A stretch of 64,000 nt of DNA from Winogradskyella sp. (GTDB lineage: Bacteria; Bacteroidota; Bacteroidia; Flavobacteriales; Flavobacteriaceae), in the NCBI RefSeq assembly GCF_028282165.1, contig NZ_JANQIM010000018.1:1-64000 (forward strand), given 5' to 3'. This document shows, piece by piece, positions 7,298 through 17,100 of this stretch. Made by a program: the position numbers and the translations under genes. Every line of letters begins with the position of its first letter. The stretch's first letter is position 1. Below the pieces are notes generated by a model. That model did not search any database and was not told the origin of the DNA. It saw only the letters and a program-made list of their open reading frames with translations.

Positions 7298-9733
7298 ATG
7301 CTCAAAAATTATTTTAAAATAGCATTTAGAAGCCTTTTAAAGAATAAGGGTTTCTCGTTCATTAATATTTTTGGATTGAGTATTGGTGTCGCTGCATGTA
7401 TATTAATTTCAATTTATATTCTTCACGAAAGTAGTTATGATAAGCACATTGCTAATTCAGAAGATGTCTATAGGTTAAATCGTGACTATATTGATGGTGA
7501 ACGTGTTGATGCTGGTATACATTTTTCAGCAAATACGGCACCTACACTCCTAATTGATTTTGAAGAAGTAGAGAATTCTGGAAGACTAATGTCTAACGGA
7601 TTATTTTGGGGAGCTGGTAGCAATGAAATACGTTTTGATGGTGAAGACACCCAACATTATGAAGAAGGTTTTGCTTATGCAGACCAGTCTATAATTGATA
7701 TCATGGATATTAAGATGGTTTATGGGGAAGCCAAAACAGCACTTTCAAAACCAAGTACTATTGTCATTTCTAAGACTATTGCCGATAAGTATTTCAAAAA
7801 TCAAAATCCAATAGGTCGTAGTATGTTTTTAAATGGAAATAATGAAATCCCATTTAAAATTACTGGCGTAATGGAGAATTTTAAGAGTAATTCTCACTTG
7901 GATTTTGATTTCTTTATAACCTTAAAGGATGTAGAGTTTGGAGAAGGCGAGCAAACCAGATGGTTTCAAAACAACTATTTCACTTATGTGGTGTTAAGAT
8001 CAGGTATTGACGTTAAGGCTTTTGAAAACAAGATGGACAGAACCCTAATGGAAAAGTATATAAAGCCATCATATAAGTTGGCAGGATTTGCAGGATGGGA
8101 ACAGGCACATGAAAGAGAGAAAATGTACTTACAGCCATTAACAGATATAAATCTTTATTCTACCCATGTTGATTTTGAATCAAGCTCAAGAAATGATATA
8201 AAGGTTATTTGGATTTTTGGCATCATAGCTTTATTTATTCTCATTATTGCCAGTATAAATTTTGTAAATCTATCAACGGCTAAATCCGCGAACAGAGCTA
8301 AAGAAGTTGGCCTAAGAAAAGTTGTAGGTTCCTCAAGAAGCCAGCTTATAAAACAGTTCTTGGTGGAGTCAATGGTTATCTCTTTAATCGCTTTCTGTGT
8401 AGGATTGGCTTTGGCAGCGTTGATAATGCCAGTTTTTAGAACGATGTCTGGTGTTGCATTAGAACTTCCATGGACAAGTTTTAGATTTTTTCTAACTATT
8501 TTGGCTTCTTCACTCATAGTAGGAATACTTGCCGGATTGTACCCTTCTTTTTATTTGTCAAACTTTAGGCCTATAAATGTACTTAAAGGGAAACTGAGTA
8601 GTGGTAGCAAATCTAAAGGCTTAAGAAGTAGTTTAGTAGTATTTCAGTTTACGGTTTCAGTTGTTTTAATAGTTGGAACATTGATTGTGAACAAACAAAT
8701 GAGTTTTATCCTAAATTCTAAAGTAGGATTTGAGAAAGATCAGGTGGTACAACTTTACAGTACTAATGTATTAAATGACCGTATTGAAACATTCAAGGAA
8801 GAACTTAAGAAATTACCTGGAGTTAGCAATGTAACCATTAGTGATTACTTACCTATTGAAGGCACAAAGCGAAACGGAAATTCCTTTGTAAATGAAGGAA
8901 GGGATGGTATTGATGAAACCATACCGGGACAAGCTTGGGTCATAGACGAAGATTATATCGGGACTATGGGAATGAACCTTGTCGATGGGCGTAATTTTAT
9001 TGTTGGGCGAGCATCAGATGAACAAGCTGTGATTATAAACCAAGCCATGGCAAAAGCGTTACGATTAGATGACCCTGTTGGTAAACGAGTTTCAAGGTTT
9101 GGTGAGCTTTGGGAAATTATAGGCGTGGTTGAAGATTTCAATTTTGATACGATGAAGACATCGGTAAGACCACTCTGTTTCTTTAGAGGTATTAGTCCCA
9201 GTATCGTATCAATTAAAATGAAATCTCAAGATGTTTATACCGTGTTATCATCTTTGGAGAACACTTGGAAAGCATTTGTTCCAAATATGGTTTTCCGTTA
9301 TGAGTTTATGGATACATCTTTTGCAAAAATGTATGACAATGTAAGTAGAATGAAACTCATATTTACTGCCTTTGCCATCTTGGCAATATTGGTAGCTTGT
9401 TTAGGCTTGTTGGCACTTTCTGCCTATATGGTGGAGCAACGCAACAAAGAAATGAGTATTAGAAAAGTTTTGGGGGCTTCAATACAAACCATTTTTAGAC
9501 TATTAACAAAGAATTTTTTAGCCTTGATCTTAGTGGCTTTGGTTATTGCAATTCCAATAGCTTATTATTTAATGTACAATTGGCTACAAGATTACGAATA
9601 TAAAGTTGAAATGTCTTGGACTGTATTTGCTTTTGCGGGAATCATAGTTATGGTTATTGCGCTATTAACTATAAGTTATCACGCCATGAAATCAGCTTTA
9701 ATAAACCCTGCGAAAGTTTTGAGATCAGAATGA
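7298..9733 (+). CDS. FtsX/MacB-type ABC permease 1 of 10
   Basis: At 811 residues this sets the pattern for the array. One N-terminal helix (about 21-43) precedes a large periplasmic MacB-like domain (about 45-300). Three helices of an FtsX domain follow (about 303-430), then a fifth helix (about 445-468), a second periplasmic domain (about 470-680) and three last helices of a second FtsX domain. The chain therefore looks like two fused four-helix units that could pair with one ATPase dimer. Motifs near helices 2 and 6 are EVGLRKVVGSS and EMSIRKVLGAS, which match the coupling-helix regions of MacB-like proteins. It is one of the more divergent members. The substrate is unknown. It begins 219 bp after ATPase 1 behind a hairpin element. 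Confidence 0.92.
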   Translation: MLKNYFKIAFRSLLKNKGFSFINIFGLSIGVAACILISIYILHESSYDKHIANSEDVYRLNRDYIDGERVDAGIHFSANTAPTLLIDFEEVENSGRLMSNGLFWGAGSNEIRFDGEDTQHYEEGFAYADQSIIDIMDIKMVYGEAKTALSKPSTIVISKTIADKYFKNQNPIGRSMFLNGNNEIPFKITGVMENFKSNSHLDFDFFITLKDVEFGEGEQTRWFQNNYFTYVVLRSGIDVKAFENKMDRTLMEKYIKPSYKLAGFAGWEQAHEREKMYLQPLTDINLYSTHVDFESSSRNDIKVIWIFGIIALFILIIASINFVNLSTAKSANRAKEVGLRKVVGSSRSQLIKQFLVESMVISLIAFCVGLALAALIMPVFRTMSGVALELPWTSFRFFLTILASSLIVGILAGLYPSFYLSNFRPINVLKGKLSSGSKSKGLRSSLVVFQFTVSVVLIVGTLIVNKQMSFILNSKVGFEKDQVVQLYSTNVLNDRIETFKEELKKLPGVSNVTISDYLPIEGTKRNGNSFVNEGRDGIDETIPGQAWVIDEDYIGTMGMNLVDGRNFIVGRASDEQAVIINQAMAKALRLDDPVGKRVSRFGELWEIIGVVEDFNFDTMKTSVRPLCFFRGISPSIVSIKMKSQDVYTVLSSLENTWKAFVPNMVFRYEFMDTSFAKMYDNVSRMKLIFTAFAILAILVACLGLLALSAYMVEQRNKEMSIRKVLGASIQTIFRLLTKNFLALILVALVIAIPIAYYLMYNWLQDYEYKVEMSWTVFAFAGIIVMVIALLTISYHAMKSALINPAKVLRSE

Positions 9734-9744
9734 ATCATTATATC

Positions 9745-9807
9745 AATCAAAAAACGAATAAGTCTACTTACGCTATAGCTTCTGTAGATAAATAATATCT
9801 AGAAATC
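9745..9807 (+). repeat. 63 bp leader element with hairpin before permease 2 (copy 2 of 2)
   Basis: This is the diverged second copy of the element at 7236-7297. TCTAC (9763-9767) pairs with GTAGA (9784-9788), and here the loop holds a perfect GCTATAGC palindrome. It fills nearly all of the 74 bp gap between permeases 1 and 2. The later gaps, which are only 22-41 bp, lack it. Confidence 0.55.
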
Positions 9808-12219
9808 ATGATTAAGAATTATTTAAAAATAGCATGGAGAAAAGCTTTAAAGAATAAAAGTTTAAGCTTCATAAGTTTGCTTAGCTTGATTTTAGGGATA
9901 TCTCTATTTTTTGTCATCAGTATATGGGTTCAAGATGAACTGAGTTATGATAGTGGTTTTGCTCAATCTGATAGCATATATCGCTTGGAATCTCATTTGA
10001 CGTTGCAAGACGGAACAGATGATGCTTTACAAACCGTTGGCTGGCCCGTAGGGAAATCTATTGTTGAGAACTATCCAGAAGTTGAAGCCTTAACCTATAT
10101 GCGTGACTGGTCACCCATTGTAACAGTAGGGAATAACAAGTATTTTGAAGAGGCATTAATGGTTGATGAAAACTTTTTTGAGGTTTTTAACTATCAATTG
10201 GAAGAAGGCAATATCGACGATGCACTTAAGAATCCAAGAAGTATTGTACTGACCTCTTCTTTGAAAGAGAAATATTTTGGTGATAAAAATGCTGTTGGGA
10301 AGACGCTTCTATTATCTGATACCATACCTTATCAAATAACTGGAGTATTAAAAGAGATGACAGTACCTTCTCACCTTCAATTTAACATGTTAGGCTCTTT
10401 TTCTACAATCTGTTCAAATAACCCAGAGTTTTGTGCCAATCAATTTAGTTCTGGTTGGTTTAATGTCAATGTTTATAACTACCTAAAAATTAAGCCATCT
10501 GCTAACGGTATAGCATTTGCAGATAAAGTCAAGGATATCGTTCAGGTTTATGGTTGGGAAGCTGTAGAAAGATATGGATTTCAAACCGAAATAGTAGCAC
10601 GGCCATTAAAAGATATTTATTTAAAGTCAGGATTATCAACCGGTATTGGTCCAGTAGGAACTATTAGCTCTATTCGGCTATTTCTTGGTATAGGTGTTTT
10701 TATTCTTCTACTGGCTTGTCTTAATTTTATTAATCTCACCACAGCATCTTCAATAGAAAGAGCTAAAGAGATAGGTGTCAAAAAAGTATTTGGCAGTAAT
10801 AGAAAAAGCCTTATCGTTCAATTCCTTGTTGAAACAGGGTTCCTCTGTATTACTGCTGTATTGGGTAGTTTAGTTGTAATAATATTGACACTACCATTCT
10901 TCAATCATTTGACAGGAAAAAACTTTGAAATCAATGATGTTTTTACAATTGAAAGGGTATGTATTCTAATAGGAATTCTAATAGTATTAATACCCTTGGC
11001 AGGATTTTATCCTGCTTGGATCTTAGCTTCTTTTAAACCGATTAAAGTTTTAAAAGGACACTTTTCCCATTCCGTTTCAGGAAATTCATTGAGGAAAGGA
11101 CTAGTGGTTTTTCAATTTGTTGTCTCTATAGCTTTTATCATGAGCACAATGATAATAAATCAGCAAATGGACTTTATGCAAAGTAAAAACTTGGGATTCG
11201 AAAAGGAAAAGATTATTGTGCTCGATGTTGATAAAGTTCCCTGGGGGTTAAGGCACAGCAGTGCTGAGGTATTCAAAAATACTTTGAAATCAAATATAGG
11301 AATTACAAATGTTTCAGCCTCCGCGGCCATACCAGGTCTTACAGGATGGCCAAGTCAATTTGCATATCCAGAGGGAAGAACGAAGCAAGAAGGTCTCATT
11401 GTAGAATATATTCCTGTTGATTTTGAGTACATAGAAACTCTAGGGATTGACTTTGTTGAAGGTAGAAATTTTATCAAAGGTAGTGAGGCAGATGCCGAAG
11501 ATGCCTTAATCATTAATGAAGCGGCTGTAAAATCATTTGGTTGGGATAATAACGAAAGCGCTATCGGAAAGGCATTGGCAACATCTGGAAAAGAGGGAAA
11601 AGTTATTGGCGTTTTAAAAGATTATCATCAGCACGGTTTGCAAAATGAAATAAACCCTCTTGTTTTAGGTCGGGCAGATTTTATTAGAGTATTTGCAATA
11701 AAATATAAAAGCTTAAGTGCAAAAGAAGTAATTGGATTAATTACGGCAACTTGGAACGATATCTATAAAGACTATCCGCTGGAGTATAGTTTTATGGATG
11801 AAATACTTCAAAGACAATATGAGAGAGAACAAAAACTATCTTCCTTTTTTAAGCTAGCAACATTCCTTTCAATTTTAATTGCTTGTCTTGGATTGTTAGG
11901 TCTAAGTATTTATACAGCCAGAAAGAGAATAAAAGAAATCGGCATCCGAAAGGTTTTGGGAGCTAGTGTTACAAATATTGTTTTTTTACTTTCAAAAGCT
12001 TTTCTAAAACTAGTTATTATAGCAATACTTATTGCTGTACCCATCGCTTGGTTTGGAATGGATAAATGGCTCCAAGATTTTGCATTTAGAATTGATCTAA
12101 AATGGTGGGTCTTTACATTAGCAGGGATTTCAGCACTTGTAATAGCTTTTTTAACCATTTGTTATCATTCGATAGGTGCGGCGCTATCTAACCCTACAAC
12201 AAACCTAAGAACAGAATAG
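9808..12219 (+). CDS. FtsX/MacB-type ABC permease 2 of 10
   Basis: The product has 803 residues with the array's eight-helix, two-periplasmic-domain layout. Its N-terminus (MIKNYLKIAWRKALKNKSLS) keeps the basic amphipathic start, but the first helix reads SLLSLILGISLFFVISI instead of the usual INxxGLxIG, so it is an outlier. The first periplasmic domain holds two cysteines in STICSNNPEFCANQF (near 200-210). They could form a disulfide in the periplasm, and I saw no such pair in the other members. Coupling motifs are EIGVKKVFGSN and EIGIRKVLGAS. The tail is NPTTNLRTE. It is followed 23 bp later by permease 3, with no room for a promoter. Confidence 0.92.
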   Translation: MIKNYLKIAWRKALKNKSLSFISLLSLILGISLFFVISIWVQDELSYDSGFAQSDSIYRLESHLTLQDGTDDALQTVGWPVGKSIVENYPEVEALTYMRDWSPIVTVGNNKYFEEALMVDENFFEVFNYQLEEGNIDDALKNPRSIVLTSSLKEKYFGDKNAVGKTLLLSDTIPYQITGVLKEMTVPSHLQFNMLGSFSTICSNNPEFCANQFSSGWFNVNVYNYLKIKPSANGIAFADKVKDIVQVYGWEAVERYGFQTEIVARPLKDIYLKSGLSTGIGPVGTISSIRLFLGIGVFILLLACLNFINLTTASSIERAKEIGVKKVFGSNRKSLIVQFLVETGFLCITAVLGSLVVIILTLPFFNHLTGKNFEINDVFTIERVCILIGILIVLIPLAGFYPAWILASFKPIKVLKGHFSHSVSGNSLRKGLVVFQFVVSIAFIMSTMIINQQMDFMQSKNLGFEKEKIIVLDVDKVPWGLRHSSAEVFKNTLKSNIGITNVSASAAIPGLTGWPSQFAYPEGRTKQEGLIVEYIPVDFEYIETLGIDFVEGRNFIKGSEADAEDALIINEAAVKSFGWDNNESAIGKALATSGKEGKVIGVLKDYHQHGLQNEINPLVLGRADFIRVFAIKYKSLSAKEVIGLITATWNDIYKDYPLEYSFMDEILQRQYEREQKLSSFFKLATFLSILIACLGLLGLSIYTARKRIKEIGIRKVLGASVTNIVFLLSKAFLKLVIIAILIAVPIAWFGMDKWLQDFAFRIDLKWWVFTLAGISALVIAFLTICYHSIGAALSNPTTNLRTE

Positions 12220-12242
12220 TAAGACAATCAAAATCAATTATC

Positions 12243-14639
12243 ATGCTCAAAAATTATTTCAAAATAGCGTTTAGAAACTTGTTGAAGAATAAAGCGTACT
12301 CCGCAATAAATATTGGCGGATTGGCTATTGGTATGGCTTGTTTTTTATTGATAGCGCTATTTATACAAAACGAACTTTCGTATGATCACTATCATGAAAA
12401 GGCGGACAATATTTATCGTGTTATACATCAAGGAAATGTAGAAAAGTCAGACCCATGGGTATGGGGTAATGCTCCTATTGGCCCTGCTTTAAAGTCCGAC
12501 TTTCCTGAAATCATAGAAAAAGTGCAATTTTCGGGTCGTTCGGATATTCTGCTCACTTACGAAGAAAATTCTTTTCAGGAAAGCGAATGTTTTTATGTAG
12601 ATGCGACTGTTTTTGATGTATTTAGTTGGCCTTTGATTTATGGTAACCCAAAGACAGCTTTAGAAACACCCTATTCTATTGTTCTAACGCAAACAACGGC
12701 AAAAAAATACTTCGGAAATCAAAATCCTGTAGGCAAGACGCTCGATGGGATTGGCGGTCGTGCAGATGATGGTACTTACACAGTAACTGGTGTAATGGCA
12801 GATGTCCCTTCGAATTCACATTTTAGTTTTGATGTCTTAATGTCCATGGGCAGTTTCTATCAATCTAGACCAGAGATTTTTGAATGGTGGGGCTATGTGG
12901 ATTTTTACACCTACCTTTTAGTCTCCGACAATTTTGATCTAAAAGGTTTCCAATCCAAGGCCTCCAATTTTTTAGATAAATATCTAGGTACGCGTGATGC
13001 AGAGGACTATTACGATTTTTATCTGGAATCCTTGCAAGATAGCTATCTTCATTCTAAAGCTGTCCGCCAACCAGGAACAACCGGGAACCTTTCTAATCTT
13101 TATATTTTTGGATGTATTGGTCTGTTTCTTCTCGCAATTGCCAGTATCAATTTTATGAATCTGTCCACCGCTAGGTCTTTGGAGCGAGCTAAAGAAGTGG
13201 GAGTGCGGAAAGTAGTTGGGGCAAGTCGAAAGGGATTAATGTATCAATTTCTTGGAGAATCGTTTATACTAGTGTTGCTAGCTTCATTTTTGGGTCTGGT
13301 ATTAGCTTTCTTATCACTTTCATGGATGACCAACTTTACGGGTAAGGAATTTTATATTGAAGATATCTTAAACGTTCCAACCCTTATTTTGTATGTGGGT
13401 ATGGTATTATTGACGGGATTTTTATCAGGAAGCTATCCAGCTCTTATATTGTCGGGTTTTAAACCTATCGGCGTTTTAAAGGGGACCTTTAAAAGTTCAC
13501 CTTCTGGTACACGAGTGAGAAAGGGGCTCGTGGTATTTCAGTTTAGTCTATCCATTGCACTTATTGCCAGTACGGTTCTGGTCTATAATCAACTTCAATT
13601 TATGATGGATAAAGATTTGGGCTTTGACCAAGAACACCAATTGATTTTAGATTTTAATTGGGATAATGAAGTGTTGAATAATTTGGAAGCATTCAAAAAC
13701 GAATTTAAGAGACATCCAGACATTGCCTCGGTTTCTGTATCTAGAACAGTGCCGAGCACCCATTTTCCTGCGGCTGGTACCACAGTAGAGACCCCAAACG
13801 GCGAAATGAAACATTTCTCACCTTTTGTCTTTGAGGTTGATGAAGCATTTGTGCCTCACTATAACATTAAAACAATAGCGGGAAGAACCTATTCAAAAGA
13901 TTTTGCTTCGGACACAATTTCTGCACTGGTAGTCAATGCAGCTGCGGCAAAAAGTTTCGGATATGCCAATCCAAGTGATATTGTAGGCAAAAAATTTCAG
14001 CAATGGGGCCGAGAAGGCAGTATTATAGGTGTCGTGGATGATTTTAATTATATCTCACTCCATAGTAAGGTTGCCCCGTTGACGTTACGTTACTTGCCAG
14101 TTGGCCGATATTTTTCCCTCAAAATGCAATCGAACAACTTACAACGTACCATAACTGAAATTCGTGAAATATGGAACCAAATGGCTCCGCATCGACCTTT
14201 TATGTATAAATTTTTGGATACCGCTTTTAATGAGCAATACCAAGCGGATATTAAATTTAGAAAACTATTTATTTTGTTTTCTTTTTTGGCTATTGGTATC
14301 GCATGTTTAGGATTGTTAGGGTTAGCCACTTACAGTGCCATGCAGCGAACTAAAGAAATTGGTATTCGAAAAGTTCTTGGAGCAAAAGCCACGCACATTG
14401 TGACCTTGCTGTCAAAGGATTTTATAAAATTAGTAGTAATCGCCATTTTTATTGCCACACCATTTTCTTGGTATGCCATGAATCAATGGCTTAATTCCTA
14501 TGCGTATAAAATAGATATACAATGGTGGATTTTTGCTCTTTCGGGCAGTATTGCCATAATTATAGCCATAGCTACGATTGGCTTTCATGCCTTTAAATCA
14601 GCCATGTCTAACCCAGTAAAATCACTAAGAACTGAATAA
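12243..14639 (+). CDS. FtsX/MacB-type ABC permease 3 of 10
   Basis: This 798-residue member starts MLKNYFKIAFRNLLKNKAYS and has first helix INIGGLAIGMACFLLIALFI, close to that of permeases 4-7. Its periplasmic domains are distinct from theirs: the first carries WGNAPIGPALKSDFPEIIEK, a form common in Bacteroidota FtsX-like permeases. Coupling motifs are EVGVRKVVGAS and EIGIRKVLGAK. The tail NPVKSLRTE equals that of permeases 5-8. A gap of 41 bp containing AATCAATCAAG separates it from permease 4. Its codon use is slightly more GC-rich at some sites than permeases 8 and 10, but I did not measure this. Confidence 0.92.
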   Translation: MLKNYFKIAFRNLLKNKAYSAINIGGLAIGMACFLLIALFIQNELSYDHYHEKADNIYRVIHQGNVEKSDPWVWGNAPIGPALKSDFPEIIEKVQFSGRSDILLTYEENSFQESECFYVDATVFDVFSWPLIYGNPKTALETPYSIVLTQTTAKKYFGNQNPVGKTLDGIGGRADDGTYTVTGVMADVPSNSHFSFDVLMSMGSFYQSRPEIFEWWGYVDFYTYLLVSDNFDLKGFQSKASNFLDKYLGTRDAEDYYDFYLESLQDSYLHSKAVRQPGTTGNLSNLYIFGCIGLFLLAIASINFMNLSTARSLERAKEVGVRKVVGASRKGLMYQFLGESFILVLLASFLGLVLAFLSLSWMTNFTGKEFYIEDILNVPTLILYVGMVLLTGFLSGSYPALILSGFKPIGVLKGTFKSSPSGTRVRKGLVVFQFSLSIALIASTVLVYNQLQFMMDKDLGFDQEHQLILDFNWDNEVLNNLEAFKNEFKRHPDIASVSVSRTVPSTHFPAAGTTVETPNGEMKHFSPFVFEVDEAFVPHYNIKTIAGRTYSKDFASDTISALVVNAAAAKSFGYANPSDIVGKKFQQWGREGSIIGVVDDFNYISLHSKVAPLTLRYLPVGRYFSLKMQSNNLQRTITEIREIWNQMAPHRPFMYKFLDTAFNEQYQADIKFRKLFILFSFLAIGIACLGLLGLATYSAMQRTKEIGIRKVLGAKATHIVTLLSKDFIKLVVIAIFIATPFSWYAMNQWLNSYAYKIDIQWWIFALSGSIAIIIAIATIGFHAFKSAMSNPVKSLRTE

Positions 14640-14680
14640 AGTTGTAAAGAATCAATCAAGAATCTTAAATCAAAAAAGCC

Positions 14681-17074
14681 ATGCTTAGAAACTATTTCAA
14701 AATAGCGTTTAGAAACCTTCTTAAGAACAAGGTGTATTCCATTATCAATATTTCAGGTTTGGCCATTGGTATGGCTGCAACTATGCTTATTGGACTTTGG
14801 ATTTATGACGAATTCAATTTCGATACACATTTTAAAGAGAAGGCTACGATTGCCCAGATATTACAAAACCAAACCCTCAATGGAGTCACTGAAACTGAAA
14901 ATTCTATCCCAAGACCGCTAGAGTTCGCTTTAAGGGAGCAATATGGTGATAATTTTAAGCATTTGGTTATGAGTTCTTGGAATTTTTCAAAGTATTTAGG
15001 TTATGGAGATAAGAACATCAACGTGCCAGGATATCATATGCAAGAAGGAGCGATTGAAATGCTCGAACTCGATATTCTAAAAGGAGACAAAAATGGATTA
15101 AAGGATACTAATTCTATCATGCTTGATGCTTCTACTGCCAAAAAACTATTTAATGATGAGAATCCTATTGGCAAAATTATAAAGGTCAATAATCAATATC
15201 CTGTAAAAGTAACTGCAGTTTATAAAGATTTACCTGAGAACTGTTCGTTTAGTGGTTTAGAGTATCTGTTGACATGGGAGTTTTTAATTGCTACTGAAGA
15301 ATGGGTGAAAAATGCAAAGGATAGCTGGGGAAATAATTCGTTTCAACTATTTGCTCAAATAAATGATAACACTTCAATGGAAGCGGTCACCGCTAAGATA
15401 TTGAATGTAAAGAAAGATGCGGCTGAAAATGAAGCACAATTTAATCCACAGATGTTTTTGTTTCCAATGAAAGATTGGTACTTGCGTAACGATTTTGAAA
15501 ATGGTCTACAATCAGGTGGCCGTATCGAGAATGTTTGGCTTTTTGGAATCATCGGAGCATTCATTCTTTTATTGGCTTGTATTAATTTTATCAACCTTAG
15601 CACAGCACGCTCCGAGAAACGCGCTCTAGAGGTTGGTATACGCAAATCAATAGGTTCTAAAAGAGAGCAATTGATATTTCAATTTTTAACTGAATCATTT
15701 TTGATTGTATGCTTTGCATTTGTTTTGGCTTTGGGTATCGTATTACTAAGCTTAGATGGCTTTAATACTTTGGCAAGTAAAACCATAGTGTTTCCTTGGG
15801 CAAATAGCATATTTTGGACCATTGCCTTAGTCTTTATTTTATTTACGTCATTATTGGCAGGCAGTTATCCGGCATTGTACCTATCGTCCTTTAATCCGGT
15901 TACTGTGCTTAAGGGTACGTTTAGGGCTGGTCGTTATTCCTCATTACCTCGAAAAATTTTGGTGGTAACACAATTTACCATATCTGCTGCACTCATTATT
16001 GGCACTTTGGTTGTTATGGATCAGATTCAATATAGCAAAGACAGGCCTATAGGTTATGATAAAGAAGGTTTAGTTCAAATTCCTGTTATGAGTTCAGAGT
16101 TTGTTGGCAAACACGATGTTATGCGCGAGCAATTTATAAAATCTGGAGGTGCTACACATATGACCACAACTAGCAGTCCTACAACTAATATATGGTCTAA
16201 TCGCAGTGGTTATAATTGGGAAGGTAAATCTGAAGACTTTCAAGAAGAGTTTGCCCATACAAGCGTCAATTATGATTTTGTTGAAACCTTAGGTCTTAAT
16301 TTAATTGCAGGACGAGGATTTTCACGCGAATTTGCAAGCGATTCCAGCGGAGTTATTCTTAATAAAACTGCTGTAAGATATATGCAAATTCAAGACCCTG
16401 TGGGTAAACTGATTAGATTTAATAATCCTGATGCAGAACCATTAAAAATTATTGGGGTTGTGGATGATATGGTGGTGAGATCGCCTTATACTCCTGTAAA
16501 GCAAGCCATGTATGTTTTCGAAAGGTATGGCAATATTTCTTTCTACAATCTACGACTGAATCCTAACAATAGCGTAAGTAAAAATTTAGAGCTTATTGAA
16601 AATACATTTAAAGCCAATTTTCCAAACACCCCATTTGACTATCAATTTGTGGATGAGGAATATGGTAAAAAATTTCGTGCAGAGGAACGTATTGCGAGCT
16701 TGGCGAAAGTATTCACCTTATTGGCCATTTTTATAAGCTGCCTTGGATTGTTTGGTTTGGCCTCATTTGTGGCCGAGCAACGTACCAAAGAAATAGGTGT
16801 ACGTAAAGTTTTAGGTGCCTCAATTAGTCAGTTATGGTTATTACTTTCAAAAGATTTTATCACATTGGTGGTTATAGCTTTGGTCATTGCATCACCTTTG
16901 GCATATTACATAATGAGTGATTGGTTGCAAAAATTTCCATATCGTACTTCTGTGGGTTGGGATGTTTTTATGCTGGCTTGCATTGGTGCTTTAGTCATTA
17001 CCCTAATCACGGTTAGTTTTCAAGCCATTAAAGCAGCGACAGCAAATCCTGTTGAATCATTACGTACCGAATAA
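14681..17074 (+). CDS. FtsX/MacB-type ABC permease 4 of 10 (subfamily A)
   Basis: The 797-residue protein founds a run of four close paralogues (permeases 4-7). Shared marks include GLAIGMAATMLIGLWIYDE in helix 1, IPRPLEFALRE at the start of the first periplasmic domain, FPMKDWYLRNDFENG before helix 2, and GRIENVWLFGIIG leading into it. The second periplasmic domain has QIPVMSSEFVGKHD. The nearest relative is permease 5: the 3' ends share a 54 bp identical DNA block (16979-17032 against 19399-19452). The last residues are NPVESLRTE, where Glu replaces the usual Lys. Similarity is spread over the whole length, as expected from tandem duplication. Confidence 0.92.
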   Translation: MLRNYFKIAFRNLLKNKVYSIINISGLAIGMAATMLIGLWIYDEFNFDTHFKEKATIAQILQNQTLNGVTETENSIPRPLEFALREQYGDNFKHLVMSSWNFSKYLGYGDKNINVPGYHMQEGAIEMLELDILKGDKNGLKDTNSIMLDASTAKKLFNDENPIGKIIKVNNQYPVKVTAVYKDLPENCSFSGLEYLLTWEFLIATEEWVKNAKDSWGNNSFQLFAQINDNTSMEAVTAKILNVKKDAAENEAQFNPQMFLFPMKDWYLRNDFENGLQSGGRIENVWLFGIIGAFILLLACINFINLSTARSEKRALEVGIRKSIGSKREQLIFQFLTESFLIVCFAFVLALGIVLLSLDGFNTLASKTIVFPWANSIFWTIALVFILFTSLLAGSYPALYLSSFNPVTVLKGTFRAGRYSSLPRKILVVTQFTISAALIIGTLVVMDQIQYSKDRPIGYDKEGLVQIPVMSSEFVGKHDVMREQFIKSGGATHMTTTSSPTTNIWSNRSGYNWEGKSEDFQEEFAHTSVNYDFVETLGLNLIAGRGFSREFASDSSGVILNKTAVRYMQIQDPVGKLIRFNNPDAEPLKIIGVVDDMVVRSPYTPVKQAMYVFERYGNISFYNLRLNPNNSVSKNLELIENTFKANFPNTPFDYQFVDEEYGKKFRAEERIASLAKVFTLLAIFISCLGLFGLASFVAEQRTKEIGVRKVLGASISQLWLLLSKDFITLVVIALVIASPLAYYIMSDWLQKFPYRTSVGWDVFMLACIGALVITLITVSFQAIKAATANPVESLRTE

Positions 17075-17100
17075 GTTTCATCAATCAAATTGCGTATATG

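Noticed and set aside
8155..8517. Leftward frames inside the permease genes (this and several similar ones)
   Set aside because: They are antisense shadows of strongly conserved coding regions.
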